Shown here: piece after piece, positions 50,074 through 56,888 of the stretch
How the letters are laid out: the number at the start of each line of letters is the position of its first letter
Position numbering within the stretch: position 1 is the first letter of the stretch
Source of the DNA: Bacillota bacterium
Lineage (GTDB): Bacteria; Bacillota; Clostridia; Christensenellales; CAG-138
Reading direction: 5' to 3'
Length of the DNA stretch: 64,000 nucleotides
NCBI GenBank assembly: GCA_023409435.1
Contig: JAEYHP010000081.1
Location: 1 to 64,000 of the forward strand
Notes under the pieces: generated by a model
Database searches by the model: none
Told to the model about the DNA's origin: nothing
The model's input: only the letters and a program-made list of their open reading frames with translations
Translations under genes and position numbers: made by a program

Positions 50074-50643
50074 ATGTGCAGGCAACAGGAAATTTTTGAA
50101 CGGAATTTGGTGGCGTACTGCGCACCTACGCTGGCGGGCCTCAAAACGGGCGGGCTATTCCGCGTGCAGCATTGCGCACTGGATGCTCACGAGCAGGCGG
50201 GCTTCTGGGACCGGGAGCTTTCTTCCCGCGGCGTAAGACTGGTGGTGCTCAGCCGGGATCAGGATAGCGCGCTTATCTACGCTTACCGCCTCGCAAAGCT
50301 GGAGCAGGATTTATCCTCACCCGCCGTGCGCGCGTTTTTGATGGTCTGCGGCTATGAGCAGCCGGGTTCCGCGGAAGCGGCGCTTGCTACGCTTTCCCGT
50401 CGCATCCGCACGCGTAAGGGCTTTCCGCATGAGATCGGGCTGTTTTTAGGCTACCCGCTGGAGGACGTACTGGGTTTTATTCAACATAACGGCCGCAACT
50501 TTACGCTGTGCGGCTGCTGGAAGGTTTACGGCGACGCCTGCTACGCCGCGCGCTGCTTTGCGCGCTATAAAAAATGCGCGGAGGTTTATCTGCGGCACTT
50601 TGACATGGGCAGAACCATCAAGCAGCTGACCATCGCGGCATAA
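50074..50643 (+). CDS. DUF3793 family protein
   Basis: A 189-residue protein: NLVAYCAPTLAGLKTGGLFR, the motif RLVVLSRDQDSALIYAYRLA, FPHEIGLFLGYPLEDVLGFI and CGCWKVYGDACYAARCF, all hallmarks of DUF3793, found beside flavodoxin and iron-uptake genes in anaerobic Firmicutes. Start uncertain: ATG 50074 has a weak ribosome binding site; TTG 50044 overlapping the upstream gene is possible through coupling. Function unknown, with a probable link to iron limitation. Confidence 0.85.
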   Translation: MCRQQEIFERNLVAYCAPTLAGLKTGGLFRVQHCALDAHEQAGFWDRELSSRGVRLVVLSRDQDSALIYAYRLAKLEQDLSSPAVRAFLMVCGYEQPGSAEAALATLSRRIRTRKGFPHEIGLFLGYPLEDVLGFIQHNGRNFTLCGCWKVYGDACYAARCFARYKKCAEVYLRHFDMGRTIKQLTIAA

Positions 50644-50769
50644 ATTTGGCATTTCGTTGGAAATGCAACCGATGAATCCCGAGCGATTTGGTAGACTATT
50701 CTTGCCGGGGAAGCCCGGAGATGAATAAGCATTGAAAACCAATAACGTTGATAGAAAAGAGGAAGAACT

Positions 50770-51192
50770 ATGAGCAAAGTAGCGGTCGTATACTGGAGCG
50801 GCACTGGCAATACCGAGGCCATGGCGAACTATATTGCGGAAGGTGCAAAGGAAGGCGGTGCCGACGTAACGGTATTCCAGGCTTCGGACTTTAAAAAGGA
50901 TCAGGCGGCGGGCTTTGACGCCCTGGCCTTCGGCTGCCCGTCCATGGGCGTGGAGGAATTGGAGGACAGCGAGTTTGCGCCTATGTTCGACAGCGTGAAG
51001 GGCTCGCTTTCCGGCAAGAAGGTTGCCCTGTTTGGCTCCTATGGCTGGGGCGACGGCGAATGGATGCGCACCTGGCAGTCCGATGTCGAGGCGGACGGCA
51101 TCTCTTTGGTAGCAGAAGGCTTGATCGTCAACGAAACGCCCGACGCGGAAGGCGAAACGGCCTGCAAAGAGCTGGGGAAAAAGTTGGCGTAA
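50770..51192 (+). CDS. Flavodoxin
   Basis: A 140-residue short-chain flavodoxin. The FMN phosphate loop is VVYWSGTGNTEAMA (residues 6-19, T/SxTGNT), then FGCPSMG and FGSYGWGDGEW for the isoalloxazine loops. It carries electrons in place of ferredoxin when iron is scarce. The gene lies 127 bases after DUF3793 with GAGGAAGAACT before its ATG. Its place behind metal-type operators fits iron-starvation control. Confidence 0.95.
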   Translation: MSKVAVVYWSGTGNTEAMANYIAEGAKEGGADVTVFQASDFKKDQAAGFDALAFGCPSMGVEELEDSEFAPMFDSVKGSLSGKKVALFGSYGWGDGEWMRTWQSDVEADGISLVAEGLIVNETPDAEGETACKELGKKLA

Positions 51193-51204
51193 ATTATCTT
51201 GGTA

Positions 51205-51345
51205 CGTTGGAGGAGCTGCCTCCAAACCTCCGTTTAGGGCCGTAATAGAGGTACCCGGGGTTCTAAAACCGATTCACCGGATCGGTTTTTGCCTTCGGGC
51301 AACTAACCCGCTTTCCTGCGGAAAGCCCCTAAAAACCCATTTGGG
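51205..51345 (+). repeat. Hairpin cassette after flavodoxin (copy of 17482-17716)
   Basis: Aligns with the cassette after dnaN but lacks its 100-base insert: TTGGAGGAGCTGCCTCCAA, then the shared CCGATTCACCGGATCGGTTT hairpin with T-run, GGGCAACTAACCCGC and AAGCCCCTAA. Probably doubles as terminator of the flavodoxin gene. Confidence 0.75.
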
Positions 51346-51357
51346 AATACTTATTTA

Positions 51358-51388
51358 ACATCCGGGAATTTTCCTCCGGATGTTTTTT
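51358..51388 (+). terminator. Intrinsic terminator
   Basis: ACATCCGGGAA/TTCCTCCGGATGT stem followed by TTTTTTG. Second terminator after the flavodoxin gene. Confidence 0.8.
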
Positions 51389-51473
51389 GTTGCAAAAACA
51401 ACAGATTAATCCCAAGCAAAACAGTATACTTTAGATACAAAAAGCGGAAAAGAATGGGTGGGAGGTCACGAAT

Positions 51474-51701
51474 ATGCAGCAGGAGCTGAACCTGAACGAC
51501 ACCGTGTACACATTGTGCACAAAGCATCCGGAACTCGTTTCGGTTTTGCGGGAGCTTGGGTTTACGGATATCGCAAAACCGGGCATGCTACAGACAGCGG
51601 GCCGCTTCATGACGCTCAAAAAGGGAGCAATCATGAAGAACATCGGCATGGACCGTATCCGCGCGGCGCTTGAAGCAAACGGCTATACGGTGCAGGAATA
51701 G
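51474..51701 (+). CDS. DUF1858 protein
   Basis: A 75-residue protein, LNLNDTVYTLCTKHPELVSV then LRELGFTDIAKPGMLQTAGR, the DUF1858 helical fold usually placed next to DUF438 or hybrid-cluster and NO-related proteins in anaerobes. GGGAGGTCACGAAT precedes ATG. First gene of a three-gene operon with DUF438 and a cupin; spacing to the next is 15 bases. Confidence 0.9.
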   Translation: MQQELNLNDTVYTLCTKHPELVSVLRELGFTDIAKPGMLQTAGRFMTLKKGAIMKNIGMDRIRAALEANGYTVQE

Positions 51702-51716
51702 AAAGGAAGAAGCGCT

Positions 51717-52934
51717 ATGAGCAAGGAAATCAACAACACGGAATACCGCAAGACGGTGATCGAGCGGCTGATCCGGCAATTGCATGAAGGCAAAAGCGTA
51801 GACGAGGTCAAGGGACAGTTTGCGGAGGCGTTTTCCGGCGTTTCCGCCTCCGAGATTTCGGCGGCGGAGCAGGCGCTCATCGCGGGCGGCATGCCTGTAA
51901 CAGAGGTGCAGCGCCTGTGCGACGTGCACGCGGCGGTATTCAAAGGCTCTATTGAAGAGATTCACAGCCAGCCGGAGGATCTCTCGTATCAGGCCGGGCA
52001 TCCGCTGCAAACGCTGCGTCTGGAGAACCGGGCGCTGGAACGGCTTCTGGATGAAGAGGTACGCCCCAAACTCCGCGCGTTCTTCCTGTGCAGCGGGGAG
52101 GAAGAACAGGAGGCGTTAGCGGAGAGCGTGCGGACGCTATTAAAAATCGATATCCACTACAGCAAAAAGGAAAACCTGCTGTTCCCGCTGCTGGAAAAGC
52201 ACGGCATTACCGCGCCGCCCAAGGTAATGTGGGGCGTGGACGATCAAATTCGCGGCCTCTTAAAAGCGGCGCTGCTTGCGCTGGAAGCCGGAAGGGGCGG
52301 GGAAGCCATCCATTCACTGGAGGAAGCGATCGCGAAAATTGGCGAAATGATATTCAAGGAAGAGAACATCCTGTCCCCCATGTTGCTCGAAACGCTTACT
52401 CCAGAGGAATGGGGGGCGATTTCACGGGAGCAGAGCGATCTTGGGTATTTCTTAATTCCCGCGCAGCCCGTCTGGGCTCCAAAGGAGCAAGCACAGCAGC
52501 AAGAGAGCAAGCCCGAGTTGACGGCGGGCCAAATCCGCCTGCCCACCGGCGTATTTTCGGTGGACGAACTGACGCGCGTACTCAACGCACTGCCTTTTGA
52601 CATCACGTTTGTGGACGCGGAAGATACCGTCAAGTACTTCTCGGAGAACAAGGAGCGCATATTCCCGCGTACCCGCGCCATTATCGGCCGGAAAGTGGTC
52701 AACTGCCATCCGCCTGCCAGCATGCCAGTGGTGCAGGGAATACTGGACGACTTCCGCGCCGGGAAAAAGGAGCATGAGGATTTCTGGATTCAGATGGGCG
52801 GCCGTTATCTCATGATCCGCTACTTTGCGGTACGGGATGACGCGGGCAAATTCCTGGGCACGTTGGAGGTTATGCAGGATATTTCGCCCATACAGGCCAT
52901 CACCGGCGAAAAACGGCTGGTTTCCCCGTCATAA
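51717..52934 (+). CDS. DUF438 / hemerythrin-like / PAS protein
   Basis: A 405-residue cytoplasmic protein with three parts: DUF438 helical region (residues about 8-75; LIRQLHEGKSVDEVKGQFAE), a hemerythrin-like helix bundle with HPLQTLRLENRALE, LKIDIHYSKKENLLFPLLEK and FKEENILSPML (about 95-245), and a C-terminal PAS domain (FDITFVDAEDTVKYFSENKE; GRKVVNCHPPASMPVVQGIL). The HxxxE/HxxK residues suggest a metal site sensing oxygen or nitric oxide; that is inference. AAAGGAAGAAGC precedes the start. Confidence 0.9.
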   Translation: MSKEINNTEYRKTVIERLIRQLHEGKSVDEVKGQFAEAFSGVSASEISAAEQALIAGGMPVTEVQRLCDVHAAVFKGSIEEIHSQPEDLSYQAGHPLQTLRLENRALERLLDEEVRPKLRAFFLCSGEEEQEALAESVRTLLKIDIHYSKKENLLFPLLEKHGITAPPKVMWGVDDQIRGLLKAALLALEAGRGGEAIHSLEEAIAKIGEMIFKEENILSPMLLETLTPEEWGAISREQSDLGYFLIPAQPVWAPKEQAQQQESKPELTAGQIRLPTGVFSVDELTRVLNALPFDITFVDAEDTVKYFSENKERIFPRTRAIIGRKVVNCHPPASMPVVQGILDDFRAGKKEHEDFWIQMGGRYLMIRYFAVRDDAGKFLGTLEVMQDISPIQAITGEKRLVSPS

Positions 52935-52978
52935 GCAAGACTGGGTTTCTATAACGGACAGACAGAAAGGAAACGACC

Positions 52979-53314
52979 ATGAGCATTTTAAAGAATATCG
53001 AGTTTGCAACCGTGTTGCCGCTTAACTCGCTTGTGCCCTATCAGCCCGGCCAGATCAGCAGCCGTACGCTGGTGCAAAACAAGGCGGTCTCCATCACGCT
53101 GTTTGCCTTCGAGGCGGGAGAGGAGATCAGCACCCACGCCTCCGGCGGGGATGCTCTCGTTACGGCGCTCGACGGCGTGGGCGTGATTACGATTGAAGAT
53201 GTGGAATATAACGTTAGGGCTGGGGAAAGCATCGTCATGCCCGCGGGCAAGCCCCACGCCGTGCGCGCGGAGGAACGGTTCCAGATGATGCTGACGGTGG
53301 TATTTCCGCAGTAG
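52979..53314 (+). CDS. Cupin-domain protein
   Basis: A 111-residue single cupin: ITLFAFEAGEEISTHASGGD (first motif, with His), VTALDGVGVITIEDVEYNVR and ESIVMPAGKPHAVRAEERFQ (second motif). The metal ligands His, Glu-like and His are present. Small cupins of this type follow DUF438 genes in many Clostridia; catalytic role unknown. AAAGGAAACGACC precedes ATG. Confidence 0.9.
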   Translation: MSILKNIEFATVLPLNSLVPYQPGQISSRTLVQNKAVSITLFAFEAGEEISTHASGGDALVTALDGVGVITIEDVEYNVRAGESIVMPAGKPHAVRAEERFQMMLTVVFPQ

Positions 53315-53355
53315 GGGACAAATAAAAAAGCCGGTGTTAAACCAGCCCATAACGT

Positions 53356-53478
53356 TGAGTGTTTTTCAGGGGCTTTGCCCCCGAACCCTCACCAAAGGGA
53401 CGTAACGTCCCTTTGGAAACCCATATGGGTTCCTAGGGTCGTTACGTCCCTAGGCGGGGGTTCGGGCAGGGCCCCAAA
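53356..53478. repeat. Hairpin cassette between cupin and MBL genes
   Basis: In order: CAGGGGCTTTGCCCCCG, ACCAAAGGGACGT with AACGTCCCTTTGG, AACCCATATGGGTT, CCTAGGGTCG-TTACGTCCCTAGG, then GGGGGTTCGGGC-AGGGCCCC. Same hairpin vocabulary as other cassettes. Confidence 0.8.
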
Positions 53479-53482
53479 TATT

Positions 53483-54133
53483 TTATTTCTCGTAATCCAG
53501 CACCAGCAGCCGGTCCTCGCCCAGGCTGCCTGGGGTGATGGTCGCCTCGCTTTGGTTGAGCTTGTGAATTTTGCAATTACGCGCGATGGACAAAAGCGGC
53601 TCAATGCCCAGGAGGGGCTGCTTGAGTTTCAGCTGCGCGGTCTGGTAGTGCATGGGGATGAATACGCGGGTGCAGGTGCGGTTCGCGATCTCGCACGCGG
53701 CGGGCGGGTCTATGGTATAGGTGCCGCCAACGGGACAGAGGAGAACGTCGAGCTTGCCCAAAGCGGAAAACGTCTGGTCAGAAGGCAGCACGCCAAGGTC
53801 ACCTAAGTGGGCGATGCGTAGGCCATCAAATTCGAACAGAAATATCAGATTACCGCCGCGCTTTTTGCCCTCCACCTCGTCATGGAAGGAAGGAATACCG
53901 GTGATGCGGATGCCGTCCCGCTCGAATACGCCGGTTTCCTGCAGCACCACGGGGTTACCCTTTATTGCGGCGAGATAGTTATGGTCGCCGTGCTGATGGC
54001 TTACGGTCACAATATCTGCCGCAACGTCGCGCAGCGGATAGCCAATGACCGGATCGTAGGGGTCGGTGAATATCCGAAGGCCGTTCTCCGCCGTCAGTAA
54101 AAAGCTGCTGTGTCCGTACCATTTGATATTCAT
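53483..54133 (-). CDS. Metallo-beta-lactamase fold hydrolase (UlaG/UPF0173-like)
   Basis: A 216-residue enzyme with the MBL metal ligands: WYGHSSFLL start, VTVSHQHGDHNYL (HxHxDH, about residues 45-57), HLGDLGVLPS and MHYQTAQ. This subgroup (UlaG or UPF0173-like) hydrolyses phosphoesters, lactones or acyl bonds; the substrate is not known. ATG 54133 overlaps the stop of the upstream gene by four bases, so the two are co-translated. Confidence 0.92.
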   Translation of the reverse strand: MNIKWYGHSSFLLTAENGLRIFTDPYDPVIGYPLRDVAADIVTVSHQHGDHNYLAAIKGNPVVLQETGVFERDGIRITGIPSFHDEVEGKKRGGNLIFLFEFDGLRIAHLGDLGVLPSDQTFSALGKLDVLLCPVGGTYTIDPPAACEIANRTCTRVFIPMHYQTAQLKLKQPLLGIEPLLSIARNCKIHKLNQSEATITPGSLGEDRLLVLDYEK

Positions 54134-54819
54134 GCTGTTCCTCCTGTTTTAGGCTGCTCAGGCGGCCCGTAAAGTGTCGTATGTCCAAGGGTAAGAATAC
54201 GGAAGCCCAACTCCGCCACATGCGCGCTGGTTCTGCATAAGCCCGGCCTGAGCCTTGGCAGCACGCTGCGCGTCATGCACAAAAGCGCGTCGGAAGCGGC
54301 GAGCATCCGCAGCCGCAGCCCGCGGGGATGATGGAACCGCTCCGGTATGGCAAGCGTTAGCAGCAGCGCATTCTGCACGGCGGGGTTCTCCGGGCAGCAG
54401 GGGGTGTCGTACGCCTTCCTTGCAAGCATCCACATCCGCCGTATGGTGTAATTGATCCGCGCCCGCGCGGCGTCGTCATGCGGGGCGGTAGGCCCCGGCC
54501 CTGGGACGGGGCCGTAAGCGTTCAGCGCATCTTTTAGCAGCGCGGTATACAGCTCCCCGGTAAGCTCAAAGAAAAGATGCCCGCCGCCATGCGTGACGCG
54601 CGCGATGGGAGAAACGCCGAGGTACTTGAATGTCGGAAGCTTTTTCTGCAACTCCTGGCACAACGCCCCTGCATCTGCCCCAAGCCTCAACGGCGCCGCA
54701 CACCGTACGGCAACGCCTTCCGCAGGGCAGTCCATGTCTTGGGGGTCTACAGTTGTTCCCGCAATCGCGCCGGTTATCGAAGCAAGGTAAGCACGCAACT
54801 CTTCTAATTGACCGGTCAT
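54130..54819 (-). CDS. Arginyl-tRNA synthetase-like protein lacking a catalytic domain (tentative)
   Basis: A 229-residue protein. The first ~95 residues (CQELQKKLPTFKYLGVSPIA, GGHLFFELTGELYTALL) recall the ArgRS N-terminal D-loop-binding domain, with GHLFFEL in place of GFINFFL. The second half (ARINYTIRRMWMLARKAYDT; ALLLTLAIPERFHHPRGLRL; RMLAASDALLCM) recalls the DALR anticodon domain. HIGH and KMSKS sites are absent. It may be an RNA-binding or tRNA-linked protein, but the assignment rests on motif resemblance. Overlaps the MBL gene, making a two-gene operon. Confidence 0.45.
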   Translation of the reverse strand: MTGQLEELRAYLASITGAIAGTTVDPQDMDCPAEGVAVRCAAPLRLGADAGALCQELQKKLPTFKYLGVSPIARVTHGGGHLFFELTGELYTALLKDALNAYGPVPGPGPTAPHDDAARARINYTIRRMWMLARKAYDTPCCPENPAVQNALLLTLAIPERFHHPRGLRLRMLAASDALLCMTRSVLPRLRPGLCRTSAHVAELGFRILTLGHTTLYGPPEQPKTGGTA

Positions 54820-54928
54820 GCGCTTATTTACCCCTTTTTATATATTATAACAGGATACTGTACGAACCGGGTCTTGTCAAATATATTTGCAGGCCATTCC
54901 GAAAGAAACTGCATTTTACTGCAATCGC

Positions 54929-54957
54929 TTGTGAGCGCGGCCGCATTTGGGTATAGT
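54929..54957 (+). promoter_or_regulatory. lplA promoter
   Basis: TTGTGA (54929-54934), 17-bp spacer, TATAGT (54952-54957), 32 bases before the lplA ATG. Confidence 0.75.
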
Positions 54958-54988
54958 AGTACTATCTTATTATCAAAGCGAGGACCTC

Positions 54989-55963
54989 ATGCAAAACATG
55001 ATTTATTTGAGCAGCGTTTATGATCCTTACCATAACCTTGCGCTCGAATCGCTGCTGTTCGACGCGCAGGGGGGAAACTGCACACTCTACCTGTGGCAGA
55101 ATCAGAATACCGTGGTCATAGGCAAAAACCAGAACGCCTGGAAGGAATGCCGCACGCAGATACTGGAGCAGGAAGGCGGGCACCTGGCGCGGCGTTCCTC
55201 CGGCGGCGGGGCTGTGTTCCACGACCTTGGCAATTTGAACTTTACCTTTATATTACCCCGTCGGGCGTATGATGTACACAAACAGCTTTCCGTCATCCAG
55301 CAGGCGGCGGCAAAGTTCAATATTGAGACCGAGTTTACCGGCCGTAACGATCTTGTGGTAAAAGAGAGCGGCGCGAAATTCTCCGGCAACGCGTTCCGAT
55401 TCGGCTCGGACGTCGCTATGCACCACGGCACGGTATTGATCGACGTGGATATGCAGAAGCTTTCGCGCTACCTGGCGCCCCCGCCGGACAAGCTGAATGC
55501 AAAAGGCATCGCAAGTGTGCGCTCGCGGGTGCAGAACCTGCACGACCTCAACCCCGCGCTGACGGTGGATACAATGAAGGATGCGCTGATCGACGCGTTT
55601 ATTAAGACTTACGGTATCGCCCGCGTGGGGCAGGAGTTCCAGCTGGATGAAGAGAAGCTCAATGCGCTCACGGAGCTGTACGGCTCCTGGGAATGGAAAA
55701 TGGGCAGGACGCCGTCGTTTGATATCATACTGGAGCAGCGCTTCTCCTGGGGCGGCATCGAGATGCAGCTCTCTTTGAGCAAGGGCTGCATTGTGGACGC
55801 CAAAGTGTATTCGGACGCCATGGACGAAGCGTTTATCGAGCGTATCGCGCCGGTGCTTCTTTGCTCCCCCTTCCAGTCCCATGAGATGGCGGAGCGCATC
55901 CGCGCTTTGCGGCACCAGCAGGCGGGCGAGCTTGCGGACTGGATACTGGAAAAGGGGTTCTAG
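54989..55963 (+). CDS. lplA: Lipoate-protein ligase A
   Basis: A 324-residue ligase with the full large domain: HNLALESLLFDAQGG, LYLWQNQNTVVIGKNQNAWK, the adenylate-binding RRSSGGGAVFHDLGNLNFTF, DLVVKESGAKFSGNAFR with the catalytic Lys, HHGTVLIDVD, plus a C-terminal accessory domain (about 240-324). It activates free lipoate and attaches it to glycine cleavage or 2-oxoacid dehydrogenase subunits, none of which are in this window. ATG 54989 is chosen, with GAGGA 5 bases upstream. Confidence 0.95.
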   Translation: MQNMIYLSSVYDPYHNLALESLLFDAQGGNCTLYLWQNQNTVVIGKNQNAWKECRTQILEQEGGHLARRSSGGGAVFHDLGNLNFTFILPRRAYDVHKQLSVIQQAAAKFNIETEFTGRNDLVVKESGAKFSGNAFRFGSDVAMHHGTVLIDVDMQKLSRYLAPPPDKLNAKGIASVRSRVQNLHDLNPALTVDTMKDALIDAFIKTYGIARVGQEFQLDEEKLNALTELYGSWEWKMGRTPSFDIILEQRFSWGGIEMQLSLSKGCIVDAKVYSDAMDEAFIERIAPVLLCSPFQSHEMAERIRALRHQQAGELADWILEKGF

Positions 55964-56004
55964 CGGCAGGCCGTGGAAAGGCGGCTCTAAACTTCATAGC
56001 TTGC

Positions 56005-56039
56005 AATGCAGGGCTGCAATACAATCGCGGCCCTGCATT
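56005..56039 (+). terminator. Intrinsic terminator
   Basis: AATGCAGGGC and GCCCTGCATT stem with TTTCTTTTATT after it, 41 bases beyond lplA. Confidence 0.8.
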
Positions 56040-56128
56040 TCTTTTATTCCTCATATCCAGTTGCCCGGGTGCCCGAATGTCATCACGCAAACATATAATG
56101 TCCTATAAGTAGGAAGGCGGGATGCGTT

Positions 56129-56674
56129 ATGAGCTGGCAGGAAAACATACGTCTTCTATGGACCGACCATCTGGTTTGGACCAGACACTTTCTGATCAGC
56201 CTGATGTTCAGGCTCCGGGATCTGAGCTATGTGACGATACGCACCATGCAGAATACCATCGACTTTTCGGGGCAGCTTACACCTTTTTATGGACTGGACA
56301 ACGCAAAACGATACGAGGCTCTGTTGGCGGAGCACATCCTGCTGCTGGCCGAATTGGCGTCCACAATAAAAATCGGCTTTGATGTCTCTATGCAGCAGTC
56401 AAAGCTGCAGGCAAACTCGGACGAGATCGCAGCCCTTTTCGCCGAGCTAAATCCTTATTGGAATAAGGCGACATGGCAGGAAATGCTGTATGCCCAGCAT
56501 CAGTTGGAAGAACAGCTGGTCAGGCAAATCAATGAAGACAAACTTTCCACGTCGATTTCCACCTATGACGCAATCTACCAAAACGCTTTAAAAATGGCGA
56601 GCTATTTGATTGACGGGATAGCGGCGCAATTTCCGCAGTATGCGTATCCCGTAGGGACCGCCGTTGTATCCTAG
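56129..56674 (+). CDS. Uncharacterised helical protein
   Basis: A 181-residue all-helical protein, WQENIRLLWTDHLVWTRHFL, then FYGLDNAKRYEALLAEHILL, ANSDEIAALFAELNPYWNKA and EMLYAQHQLEEQLVRQINED. Similar soluble proteins occur widely in Firmicutes without an assigned function; conserved His and Glu residues (TDHLVWTR, AEHILLLAEL) suggest a metal- or cofactor-binding helix bundle. GGAAGGCGGG precedes ATG. Single gene. Confidence 0.7.
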   Translation: MSWQENIRLLWTDHLVWTRHFLISLMFRLRDLSYVTIRTMQNTIDFSGQLTPFYGLDNAKRYEALLAEHILLLAELASTIKIGFDVSMQQSKLQANSDEIAALFAELNPYWNKATWQEMLYAQHQLEEQLVRQINEDKLSTSISTYDAIYQNALKMASYLIDGIAAQFPQYAYPVGTAVVS

Positions 56675-56888
56675 CGCGTCATCCGCAGCCGGGGCGCAGA
56701 CATATTGACAGGGATACGAGCCCGTTATCTTGGGCGCCTATAACAGCTACCAAATGCAGTGACATTTCTAAATTGCCATCATCGTTCATCATAATTTCAC
56801 TGTTATTCCTATAACTATGTATGCACGCTATGGTATACTGGTAGCGGATGGTTCACCGGTGCATACCACAACAAAAGACGAGGGTGCC

